A stretch of DNA of 64,000 nucleotides from Hoeflea sp. YIM 152468 (GTDB lineage Bacteria; Pseudomonadota; Alphaproteobacteria; Rhizobiales; Rhizobiaceae), in contig NZ_JARGET010000005.1 in NCBI RefSeq assembly GCF_029210485.1, positions 310,001 through 374,000 of the forward strand, written 5' to 3'. A model generated the notes under the pieces. It saw nothing but the letters and a program-made list of their open reading frames with translations. It did not search any database and had not been told where the DNA came from. This document shows positions 53,210 to 62,723 of the stretch, piece by piece (the first letter of the stretch is position 1; each line of letters starts with the position of its first letter). A program made the translations under genes and the position numbers.

Positions 53210-54376
53210 GTGTCCAACAATTTTCGTGATCTCGAACGTCCCGATGCCGCGCGCCGCAAGGATGCGGTGTTGATGGCTGCCATCAGCGGCCTGGAATGCC
53301 TCGACAAGCCGTCCAGACAGGATCTGGTGCGGTTTTCGCGGCTCTTCCTGCCGCTCTACATGGCTGCCAGCGCCGATACGCAACGCACCGCCTCGGCGAC
53401 TTTGTCGCGGCTGTCGCGGGTGCCGGACGACGTCGCGGACATGCTGATCAATCAACCGATTGCCATCGCCGCTCCCTTCATCGTTCACTATCCGCTGCTC
53501 AGGGAAAGCGCCTTGATCCGTGCAGTCATGGCCAACGGCGCACCGCATGCACGGGCCGCCGCACGCCGTTCGGATTTGTCGCCGCAGGCGATTGCCGCCT
53601 TGCGCGATCTCAAGGATCCGTCCGTCGATGGGCTGCTGGTGCTGCGCGGGCTGATCCCGCAATCCGCACTGGACGCGGCTGAACAACCTGCGCCCGATCA
53701 CGCCGTCGCAGAACGGCCAACCGTTGACGCGCCGCCGCTCGATCCGAGCGAGAAGCTGCGCAGCCAATTGCGGGCCATGGCATCGCGCAGCCCGGCGCCT
53801 GATTCTCCGCTCAGCCGTCCAACGGGCAGCGGCCACCAATCCGGTGCCGCCGATGCGCCCCAGCCCGCCCTGCCCGGCGTGAGTGCCGCAACGGACCCAG
53901 CCGGGCCTTCCAGCGCCGAACGCCGCGTTGCCGATGTGCGGCTGGCGCAACTGGCCCGCCATGCCAAGATCGATCAGGAATCCTGGTTTGCCACGGCGCT
54001 GGCCGATGCCATGGGAACCAGCTATGCGCTGGCCGAGCGGATCATGATGGATTTGTCCGGCAGGCAATTGGCCACAGCCCTGATCGGGCTCGGTGCCCCC
54101 GAAAGCACGATCAGATCCGCGCTGGAGAGTTTCTTTCCGCACCTTGCCAAGGCCTCAACCCGATACACGCGGGCCACGGACCTGATCGAGCAGCTTGACA
54201 GCGACAGTTGCAGCGCCCGTTTGAAGGTCTGGCAGCGCGCCGACCGATACACCAACAGCACACCAACGCATGTCCCGGCGCTCAGCGATGGCAAACCGGT
54301 CAGACAGGCCTCGGGTCAGCGCGCGGCGCCACAGGACATCCGCCGCAAACTGTCGCCGTCGCGCAAGACCGGCTGA
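53210..54376 (+). CDS. DUF2336 domain protein
   Basis: A 388-residue cytoplasmic protein. The helical repeat-like first half (LFLPLYMAASADTQRTASATLSRLSRVPDDVADMLINQPIAIAAPFI and SPQAIAALRDLKDPSVDGLLVLRG) fits DUF2336, a HEAT-like alpha-helical family common in alphaproteobacteria. A Pro/Ala-rich linker (about 160-230) leads to a second helical domain. The start is GTG, with AAGG upstream of 53210; a GTG six bases earlier is also open. Function unknown. Confidence 0.82.
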   Translation: MSNNFRDLERPDAARRKDAVLMAAISGLECLDKPSRQDLVRFSRLFLPLYMAASADTQRTASATLSRLSRVPDDVADMLINQPIAIAAPFIVHYPLLRESALIRAVMANGAPHARAAARRSDLSPQAIAALRDLKDPSVDGLLVLRGLIPQSALDAAEQPAPDHAVAERPTVDAPPLDPSEKLRSQLRAMASRSPAPDSPLSRPTGSGHQSGAADAPQPALPGVSAATDPAGPSSAERRVADVRLAQLARHAKIDQESWFATALADAMGTSYALAERIMMDLSGRQLATALIGLGAPESTIRSALESFFPHLAKASTRYTRATDLIEQLDSDSCSARLKVWQRADRYTNSTPTHVPALSDGKPVRQASGQRAAPQDIRRKLSPSRKTG

Positions 54377-54463
54377 CCCGCAAGCCGGCCCCGAGAGTGA
54401 TTTAGCACACTTGCTAAAATTGAATCATTTGCCCCAGACCGCCGGCCGTGCAGGGCAAGCGTC

Positions 54464-54805
54464 TCACTGCTCCGCGAAGGGGAGATAGGTTTCGGGACTG
54501 TCGGTTTCGATTTCCACCACCCAGATATCGGAATCAAACCGGGCTTCGCGGGCAAGGGCTGCAGAGATCTCGTGTTCGGCCGCGCGCGAAACCCGCATCT
54601 CGAACAGCCGGCCGGCAGGATGCTGTGTCTCAAACGCCGTTTGTGGCGCCGGTCCGGCCAGGCTCTCGCTGCCATCGCGATGGCGGATGCGGACAAAGAT
54701 CGCACCCGCCTCTTCGGCACCGCGTTTCTCGATTGCCGCCATATGCCCTTCAGCAAACAGACGCCGGGTCAGCGCAGCAACGAAAATCCCGGCCTTGAGC
54801 CTCAC
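54464..54805 (-). CDS. DUF1491 family protein
   Basis: A 113-residue protein whose GIFVAALTRRLFAEGHMAAIEKRGAEEAGAIFVRIRHRDGS start fits DUF1491. It ends with the conserved DIWVVEIETDSPETYLPF. It overlaps the stop of the peptidoglycan-binding gene (ATGA). Role unknown. Confidence 0.85.
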   Translation of the reverse strand: MRLKAGIFVAALTRRLFAEGHMAAIEKRGAEEAGAIFVRIRHRDGSESLAGPAPQTAFETQHPAGRLFEMRVSRAAEHEISAALAREARFDSDIWVVEIETDSPETYLPFAEQ

Positions 54806-55714
54806 AGCGCGCCGATCTCGACCAGCTTGTTGAGCACTGTCTCGTTGGGCTGACCCGTGACCGGCAGCCGGTAGTGCTTTTCAAACGCGCTGATCGCCGT
54901 GCGGGTTTGCGCTCCCGCCACGCCATCGATGGAGATGTCGGCATAGGCAATGTTGGAGAGGCCCGCCTGGATCTGCCGGACCAGCTCGCTCGGCCCCGCC
55001 TGCAGGTCTGACTCTGCCGGAACGGTGACCGGCTGCCCGGTGCGCGGGGCGCCCGCAGTGGCAGGTTCGGAATTGGAAATCATGCGGCTGACCACGTCGA
55101 CCGGCGCAGGCTGGGATTTTGCCTCCATCATGATGGCAAGCAGCGCCGCTGTCGCCTCCCCGGTCTGGCTGTAGCCGTTGTCCTTTTCCCAATCGCGAAT
55201 TGCCGCGGCGGATTTGGGGCCCATCAAACCGTCGATCTCACCCGAATACAGCCCATTGCGGGCAAGGATGGTCTGGATCTGGCTCAGCACCGGATCGGCG
55301 GCGGAGCCCGCTTGCGTGCTTTCCACGCCCCTCCCGGGAGCGGCGATGTCTGGCGAGGCCACGACCGGCGGGGTATTGGGAACCGGGATCGACGCAGTCG
55401 GCGTGTCGTCGCTGCGTTCGATCCGGTAGGTGGTCACCGACCGCGCCGGAACTCCATTGACGAACCGGGTTTCACCGGCTTCGGTTTCGGGCCTCAATGC
55501 GGCCAAAGGCGTTGCGGCAGAGGCAACCTCCCGGGTCTTGAGAATCGGCGCCGGATGGCGGCCTGGCTGATGCCACAGCGCATTGGCGGCGACAAAGCCG
55601 AAAATCACCGCAAAGGCCACGCTGCCACCGGCCAGCGAGGGATGTGCGGACACGGCCTGGCCGCACAGTCCCAGAAGGCGGCGGCCAATTCCGGCGTTTT
55701 CATCTTCGAACAAG

Positions 55715-55740
<26 letters not shown>
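54802..55740 (-). CDS. Membrane protein with two peptidoglycan-binding domains
   Basis: A 312-residue protein with a cytoplasmic N-terminus, one membrane helix (about 35-55), a low-complexity linker, and two PG_binding_1-type domains: VLSQIQTILARNGLYSGEIDGLMGPKSAAAIRDWEKDNGYSQTG (about 158-205) and LVRQIQAGLSNIAYADISIDGVAGAQTRTAISAFEKHYRLPVTG (about 255-300). The pattern suggests a wall-binding envelope protein. The start at 55740 is 26 bp inside the kinase gene end, and it overlaps the DUF1491 gene, so the three are coupled. Confidence 0.82.
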
Positions 55741-57658
<1,918 letters not shown>

Positions 57659-57753
57659 CGCCGACTTAAGGAAAGGATAAGCCAGAGCGCCCGCAAACCG
57701 CAAAACCGGATGAATGTGGAGACGATGGTGCACCACAGGCCGGCTTCGGCTAA

Positions 57754-57767
57754 CATGGTTAATGGTT
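57754..57767 (-). promoter_or_regulatory. CtrA-like half-site pair upstream of divJ
   Basis: On the minus strand AACCATTAACCATG contains two AACCAT half-motifs and TTAACCAT, which resembles the CtrA consensus half-site. It lies ~100 bp upstream of the 57658 start. Binding is inferred. Confidence 0.35.
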
Positions 57768-58053
57768 GCTTTCCGACGCCGCCGGCCCGTTGCCTGCAGC
57801 CGGGGAAAGCGGCCAGTGCGATGTCGCCGCCTCTGCCGGACCTGATTGCGGCCTGGATCACCCGGACCGGTTCCGGTTTTCGTTGTTTCCGGTTCTCTGA
57901 AACGGAGTTCACTAAAATTTTCGACAAATTTGTCTCAAAACATGACGCCTGCTTCAAATCCGCCTTGAAATATTTGCGTCATGCTCCCGGTCAAGTTCGG
58001 GAAAATCCGGGCATTTCCGCCCAAGTCTGGCGGTCATAAGGAAGGGCTATTCA

Positions 58054-58377
58054 ATGTGGTTTCTGATCAAGGGAAGTTTTTGGTTTTCGCTGGTGCTGAT
58101 TGCCTTGCCATTTCTTGACACCTCCTCGCAGGAGGCGCTGGAGCAAGCGCCGCCGCTGGAGGTCGGGCAGAGCATGGCGGCCGCCATGGAAGCGCTGGGC
58201 GACATCCGGCAAATCTGTGTCCGCAAACCCGAAATCTGCGAAACCGGAAGCGAGACCTTTGCAGCGCTGGGCGTGCGCGCCAGGGAAGGCGCCCGCATTG
58301 CCTACCGGTTTCTCGACAACAGATTTTCCGAGGAAGAGGCCGCTCTGACCACCGGATCGCTGCCTCAGGTGAACTGA
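58054..58377 (+). CDS. DUF5330 family protein
   Basis: A 107-residue protein with an N-terminal hydrophobic segment (FLIKGSFWFSLVLIALPFL) and a short helical domain with a cysteine pair (IRQICVRKPEICETG). It matches the DUF5330 pattern I know from Rhizobiales near sufE. AAGGAAGGG precedes the start. Function unknown. Confidence 0.75.
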   Translation: MWFLIKGSFWFSLVLIALPFLDTSSQEALEQAPPLEVGQSMAAAMEALGDIRQICVRKPEICETGSETFAALGVRAREGARIAYRFLDNRFSEEEAALTTGSLPQVN

Positions 58378-58455
58378 CTCGCCTGATCGGGGAAGCCATC
58401 TGCCTGGTGCATGATGCTTGTCACTGCCAACTCAAGTCGCGTCTGACGCGCCGCC

Positions 58456-58544
58456 GCCGGGGACCAGCCCTTCCTCCCGGCGGCGCTTTCTTGCCTCCGG
58501 GCGCCGGGGACCAGCCCTTCCTGACGGCGGCGCTTTCTTGCCTC
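58456..58544. repeat. Two near-identical 42-bp repeats, 47 bp apart
   Basis: The unit GCCGGGGACCAGCCCTTCCT plus GGCGGCGCTTTCTTGCCTC occurs at 58456-58497 and 58503-58544 with two mismatches. It lies between the DUF5330 gene and sufE, ending ~100 bp before the sufE start. Probably a tandem duplication. Confidence 0.75.
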
Positions 58545-58642
58545 GCGGTCCAAATAACTGGAGCGCGGGACAAATTGTGCCGGGACGGGGTGCATAATTG
58601 CCCAAATCCACCTATATGACTGGCAAAAGACAGGAAGCCATC

Positions 58643-59071
58643 ATGTCCGCGTTGCAAACCATTATCGACGACTTTGAATACATGGACGACTGGGAGGACC
58701 GCTACCGCTATCTCATCGAGATCGGCAAGGCGCTGCCCGAGATGCCGGAATGCGATCAAGTCGACGCCAACAAGGTGAAGGGCTGCGCCAGCCAGGTCTG
58801 GCTGGTCGCTGGCACCAAGCCCGGCGATCCCGGCGATCCGGTGATGATCTATCGCGGCGATTCCGATGCCCATATCGTGCGCGGGCTGGTCGCCATTGTG
58901 CTGGCGGCGACCTCGGGCGAAAAGGCCTCCAGCGTGGAAAATCTGGATGAGGCGGCGCTGCTCTCCCGGCTCGGGCTGGGCGAGCATCTGAGCCCGCAAC
59001 GGGCCAATGGCCTGCGCTCGATGGTACTGCGCATCAAGGCTCACGCAGCGGCGGCGCGCGCGGCGGCCTGA
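58643..59071 (+). CDS. sufE: SufE family cysteine desulfurase acceptor
   Basis: A 142-residue SufE. It takes sulfane sulfur from SufS for iron-sulfur cluster assembly. The acceptor cysteine is C48 in KVKGCASQVWL. DWEDRYRYLIEIGKALPEMP and the closing GLRSMVLRIKAHA fit the family. The start at 58643 (AGGAAG upstream) is preferred over one 15 codons earlier. The 3' end overlaps the convergent DUF6456 gene by 38 bp. Confidence 0.92.
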   Translation: MSALQTIIDDFEYMDDWEDRYRYLIEIGKALPEMPECDQVDANKVKGCASQVWLVAGTKPGDPGDPVMIYRGDSDAHIVRGLVAIVLAATSGEKASSVENLDEAALLSRLGLGEHLSPQRANGLRSMVLRIKAHAAAARAAA

Positions 59072-59855
59072 GCGGGCGTCTTGGCGCGGCATAATGTCTG
59101 GCCAGCGCCGCCAGGGCAGTGCGCAACATCAGCTTGGCGGAGCGGGCCGGCCAATGGCGCTCACGCTCGACCTCGCTCAGCCGTTTGAGAAAACAGCAGA
59201 TATCGATGAGAACGCCCGACAGTTCCGGCCCGACCTCGCTCAGGGCGGCATTCACCCGCGTCCGTGCCGCCAGCGCCGCCTCCCCCACATCCACCGCACC
59301 GCCCGCCGCGCCCGGTTGCCGGCCAAATAGCACCGGCTCCCAGCGCTGCCCCAGTGACGGCTGCATCTGACCGCGGGTGAAATCGCGCCGCAAGCGTTCG
59401 CCGGCTTCAACCTGCGACGGCTCCAGAAACGCCGCCCCGTCCCTGCCCTTGATCCGTGCCAGGACCGCCAGCGGCGATTCGGCATCATTTATCTTAAGGT
59501 GCCCATGGTCCGGATCGGTGCGGCGGCTCAGCGCCCGGTGCTGATCCTGAAACGCGCTGTCCGGATCGGCCAGCCAGCGTCTGACCGCACACCTCCCCTC
59601 CGGCGTCAGCCGGTAAACCGGCGTGGTCTGCCCCTGCGGATCGACCGACTGTCCGGCTTCGAGCAAACCGCGCGCCTGGGCGGCGTGCAATAGCAGCACC
59701 TCGACTTTGCGCCGCGCGCCGTCGTCGCGTCGCAGGTCATGCTGACCGGCGGCCTGATCCGCGCCAACGCGCACTGCCCGGGCGGGGCCGCGGGCCAGGA
59801 AGCCGAGCAGAGCCGCCATGACCTTGCGCGCCTGGCGCGGTTCAGACGTCGGCAT
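59034..59855 (-). CDS. DUF6456 protein, rhizobial helix-turn-helix type
   Basis: A 273-residue protein. The middle holds YRLTPEGRCAVRRWL, a winged-helix-like pattern, and ends in a helical domain (LIDICCFLKRLSEVERERHWPARSAKLMLRTALAALARHY) typical of DUF6456. Such genes are found next to the DnaA-domain gene in Rhizobiales. The start at 59855 overlaps the upstream gene by 14 bp. Role in regulation is inferred. Confidence 0.75.
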   Translation of the reverse strand: MPTSEPRQARKVMAALLGFLARGPARAVRVGADQAAGQHDLRRDDGARRKVEVLLLHAAQARGLLEAGQSVDPQGQTTPVYRLTPEGRCAVRRWLADPDSAFQDQHRALSRRTDPDHGHLKINDAESPLAVLARIKGRDGAAFLEPSQVEAGERLRRDFTRGQMQPSLGQRWEPVLFGRQPGAAGGAVDVGEAALAARTRVNAALSEVGPELSGVLIDICCFLKRLSEVERERHWPARSAKLMLRTALAALARHYAAPRRPLRPPRAPPLREP

Positions 59856-60447
59856 GATCTGCTCCCAACGGCGCAAAAACGGCGATGATGCAGCGCTCGC
59901 AGCGCTCGACAAACCGGTCGTAACCGGGGTCGTCGCGTCGATCCTCGATCACCGAGCAGGCATGGGAGACGGTGCTGCGGTCGCGATCAAAAGCCCTGGC
60001 AATGGTCTGGTAGGGCACCGACAACACCACATGGCTGAGATACATGGCGATCTGACGCATGTGACAATGCGGCCTGCGCCGGGCGGTGCCGTCGGGCAGA
60101 TCCCGATCACAGGCTGCTGTGAACAGCTCCCGGACCAGCCGCCAGACGACGCGGCAACGGTGCAGATTGACGCAATTGCTGCAATGGCCGGGGGCCGTCC
60201 TGTTCACCCCACTGCGCTGAGCCGGGATGCCGGCCGACAAAGCCGTGCAGCCTGCCAGCCTGACCGATCGGCGCGGACATGGGCATGGCGAAGCCGGCGC
60301 TGCGAGCATGGCCGCGCCCGAGCTCTGCCTGGCTGCTGCCGGCTCCGGGCAAACCGCCCAGTCGCCACCCGGCTTGATGGCCGCTGCCGACCCCAGAGGG
60401 CCAGCTTGCGGGATTGTCGTGATAAACTGGGCGTGATGAGATGTCAT
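59842..60447 (-). CDS. Protein with an isolated DnaA domain IV-like DNA-binding domain
   Basis: A 201-residue protein. The first ~90 residues are low-complexity and may not all be translated. The last ~75 show MRQIAMYLSHVV, then VPYQTIARAFDRDRSTVSHACSVIED, a good match to the DnaA C-terminal helix-turn-helix that binds DnaA boxes. There is no AAA+ ATPase domain and no Walker motif. It could compete with or assist DnaA, or be an unrelated regulator. It overlaps the DUF6456 gene. Confidence 0.8.
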   Translation of the reverse strand: MTSHHAQFITTIPQAGPLGSAAAIKPGGDWAVCPEPAAARQSSGAAMLAAPASPCPCPRRSVRLAGCTALSAGIPAQRSGVNRTAPGHCSNCVNLHRCRVVWRLVRELFTAACDRDLPDGTARRRPHCHMRQIAMYLSHVVLSVPYQTIARAFDRDRSTVSHACSVIEDRRDDPGYDRFVERCERCIIAVFAPLGADHADV

Positions 60448-60814
60448 CGTGAAAATCTCCTCTTATAGGAATATTTTCACATATGCCAAGCTTGTGGACG
60501 TGCATCCAGATACTCGTCGCACCCTTACGTTGTTTTTAGCCGATTTTTCCGCATTCGGGCAGATAATTCGAGGATTATTTTCCTCATTTTTCGTTCCTTT
60601 GCTCCCCGGATCGACTTCCCCATCTCCCCCGCCCGGTGTGGTGCTTCAAACCGCTCCAAAATCGGACTGGACACAAATGGCGGCGCCCAACAGCAAAAAA
60701 CCGCGGCTTCTAACCACGGCTTTTGGGCAGTGCGGGGATTCAGGACCGGTCGCTGCTTTTGCGGATCAGGGTTGACGACCGAACCGCCTGGGCCAGCCTG
60801 GCCCGGTCCTATGC
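60448..60814. other. 367-bp gap with a mucR terminator
   Basis: Holds an AT-rich stretch upstream of the DnaA-domain gene and a terminator-like stem at 60695-60724 (minus strand, AAGCCGTGG with CCGCGGTTT, then Ts) for mucR. A plus-strand open frame at 60449-60775 has no RBS and is probably not a gene. Confidence 0.55.
60695..60724 (-). terminator. Intrinsic terminator of mucR
   Basis: A nine-pair stem with two G-T wobbles and a seven-base loop is followed on the minus strand by a T run. It lies about 90 bp after the mucR stop. Confidence 0.7.
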
Positions 60815-61240
60815 TTACTTGCTGCGCTTGCGCTTCTGGCCGAGGCCCATTTCCTTGGCCAGACGCGACCGCGCCTCGGCATAGGACGGCGCCACCATCG
60901 GGTAGTCGGCAGGCAGTTCCCATTTTTCACGATACTGCTCAGGCGTCAGACCGTGATGGGTCATGAGATGGCGCTTGAGTGACTTGAACTTCTGACCGTC
61001 TTCAAGACAGATCAGGTAATCATTCTGGATCGACCGACGAACCGAAACAGCCGGCTTGGGCTTTTCGATGACTTCTTCCACCGGCAAGGTCGTGCCGCCA
61101 AGCGCTGTGTGCACCTGGGAAATAACACCGGGAAGGTCATTCGCCGCAACCGAATTGTTGCTCACATACGCAGCGACGATTTCCGCAGTCAACTCCATGA
61201 GCAGTTCTGCGCCATTGTCCTTGTTTGCTTCAATCATCAT
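60815..61240 (-). CDS. mucR: MucR/Ros family transcriptional regulator
   Basis: A 141-residue zinc-finger regulator. The N-terminal region (about 1-45) is the oligomerisation domain. The finger is C78-x2-D81-x9-H91-x3-H95 in [21 protein letters not shown], a Ros-type finger with aspartate as the second ligand, followed by [13 protein letters not shown]. The protein ends in a basic KRKRSK tail. MucR is an H-NS-like silencer that binds AT-rich DNA and controls exopolysaccharide, motility and cell-cycle genes. Two ATGs (61240, 61237) follow AGGAG. A 250-bp AT-rich region lies upstream, as expected for autoregulation. Confidence 0.95.
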   Translation of the reverse strand: MMIEANKDNGAELLMELTAEIVAAYVSNNSVAANDLPGVISQVHTALGGTTLPVEEVIEKPKPAVSVRRSIQNDYLICLEDGQKFKSLKRHLMTHHGLTPEQYREKWELPADYPMVAPSYAEARSRLAKEMGLGQKRKRSK

Positions 61241-61493
61241 CTGCTCCTAACTGTTGCAACTAGCAAGCCGTCTGGCTCTTGAAATAAAACGGTCACAAAT
61301 GACGTACAATATGCACGATGAGCCGCTCACCGGGACTTACAGTGTTTTATACCTTTAACAAGTACTAGTTCTAATAGAAAAAAACACATATTCGTCATTT
61401 TTTACACAAAGTGATTTCAATTTGTAATTTGAGCGCGCATCAGTGTGGCGCCAAATTTTTTAGTTGTAATGATTAATCTCTTAATTAGCTAAT
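61241..61493. promoter_or_regulatory. AT-rich mucR control region
   Basis: About 250 bases, strikingly AT-rich against a GC-rich background, with runs such as AATTAGCTAATT and several A/T tracts. It lies between mucR and mrpG on the minus strand. MucR binds such DNA, so it is a likely autoregulatory site. Confidence 0.5.
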
Positions 61494-61835
61494 TCACTGC
61501 TTGTCATCACTTGGCGCCATATCATCCATTACCGAGGACGAATGCAACCGGTAACCAACCGAATAGGCAGCCTTTGCCAGAAGATGCGCGGAAACCGGTG
61601 TTGTCAGCAGGAAAAACACGACTCCGGCAAGGGCGCGCGACATGGTGCCGACATCGGGCGCATTGATCGCCAGCGCCACCAACATCAGGCAAGATCCCAT
61701 CGTCCCGGCCTTGGAAGCCGCATGCATGCGCGTATACAAATCGGGCAACCGCAGCAGACCAATCGCTGCCACCAAAGCAAAAAGCGCGCCAATCAACAGC
61801 AACGCCGCAGATATCAGTGTTGCAATATCACTCAT
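61494..61835 (-). CDS. mrpG: Mrp/Pha antiporter subunit G
   Basis: A 113-residue MnhG/PhaG-type subunit with three membrane helices. [37 protein letters not shown] is the subfamily signature. It is part of the multisubunit Na+(K+)/H+ antiporter. It overlaps mrpF by 8 bp and is the last gene of the unit. Confidence 0.92.
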   Translation of the reverse strand: MSDIATLISAALLLIGALFALVAAIGLLRLPDLYTRMHAASKAGTMGSCLMLVALAINAPDVGTMSRALAGVVFFLLTTPVSAHLLAKAAYSVGYRLHSSSVMDDMAPSDDKQ

Positions 61836-62253
61836 GACTGCCCTTTCCCACCTTGCTCCCCGCGACAGATTGTCCGCCGGCGCCGCTGATGGTTTCAATG
61901 CTCGATTTGGTCTTGCCTTCGCGACGCGCCTTGGCGGCTGCGTCGCGCGCTTCGGTCCGGATGTCGTCCTCGGTCTTGCCGCGCGACAGCACAAAGCGCG
62001 CAAACGCCACCGTGGCCAGAAACCCGACCAGGCCAAGGGCAATGGCAACATCGACATACAGCGTATAGCCGGTCTTGATGCCGAACACCGCAATGTAGCC
62101 GATGGCGATCGCAACCAGCATGTCGAGGCCGAGAATACGATCCGGCAAGGTCGGCCCTTTGACGATCCGGTAGATGGTGACCAGAAACGACAGACTCAAT
62201 ATTGCCAAGGCAAGAGTAACCGACGCTTCAAAAATTGCAGCAACGCTGATCAT
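61828..62253 (-). CDS. mrpF: Mrp/Pha antiporter subunit F, extended C-terminus
   Basis: A 141-residue MrpF/PhaF. The three-helix core ends near residue 90 and has the signature [19 protein letters not shown]. The last ~50 residues form a polar Lys/Arg/Asp/Glu-rich tail ([22 protein letters not shown]), longer than the ~90-residue classical MrpF. Overlaps mrpE by four bases. Confidence 0.92.
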   Translation of the reverse strand: MISVAAIFEASVTLALAILSLSFLVTIYRIVKGPTLPDRILGLDMLVAIAIGYIAVFGIKTGYTLYVDVAIALGLVGFLATVAFARFVLSRGKTEDDIRTEARDAAAKARREGKTKSSIETISGAGGQSVAGSKVGKGSHE

Positions 62254-62723
62254 CGGAACGCCTCCATGATTTTGCGCTCGAACCCTTCGGCGATGTCGCG
62301 CCGTGTGGCGTCCGGATCGGAAGCGTCCAGGGCGTGGACATAGAGGGTCCGGCGGTCCTCCGACACATCGACTGACAAGGTTCCCGGCGTCAGCGTGATC
62401 AGGCTGGCAAGAATGGTAATCTCGAAATCACGGTCGACCTTGAGCGGATAGGCAAAAATACCGGGCTTGAGCTCCATGCGCGGCGACATCACCAGGACCG
62501 CCACCTTCCAGGCCGACAGCACCAGCTCGTAGGTAAACAGAAGCAGCAACGAGATCACCCGGCGGGCCCGCGAGAAATAGCCGACCGAACCGACCTGTTC
62601 GCGGATCAGCGACAGCGCAAAGATGGCCAGCACGAATCCAAACGCGAAATTGAGAAATGTGAACGACCCGGTGACCGCCGCCCAGGCCAGCGCCAGCAGA
62701 ACATTGACCAGAAACAGGCTCAT
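62250..62723 (-). CDS. mrpE: Mrp/Pha antiporter subunit E
   Basis: A 157-residue MrpE/PhaE. It has N-terminal membrane helices ([19 protein letters not shown] and [18 protein letters not shown]), [14 protein letters not shown], and the soluble end [24 protein letters not shown] typical of subunit E. Overlaps mrpD by four bases. Confidence 0.92.
   Translation of the reverse strand: MSLFLVNVLLALAWAAVTGSFTFLNFAFGFVLAIFALSLIREQVGSVGYFSRARRVISLLLLFTYELVLSAWKVAVLVMSPRMELKPGIFAYPLKVDRDFEITILASLITLTPGTLSVDVSEDRRTLYVHALDASDPDATRRDIAEGFERKIMEAFR

Noticed and set aside
52826-54142. Long minus-strand frame opposite the DUF2336 gene
   Set aside because: Only its last 77 codons have an RBS and a coding-like pattern; the rest is antisense shadow.
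60449-60775. Plus-strand open frame of 108 codons
   Set aside because: No RBS, low-complexity end, and it covers the mucR terminator.
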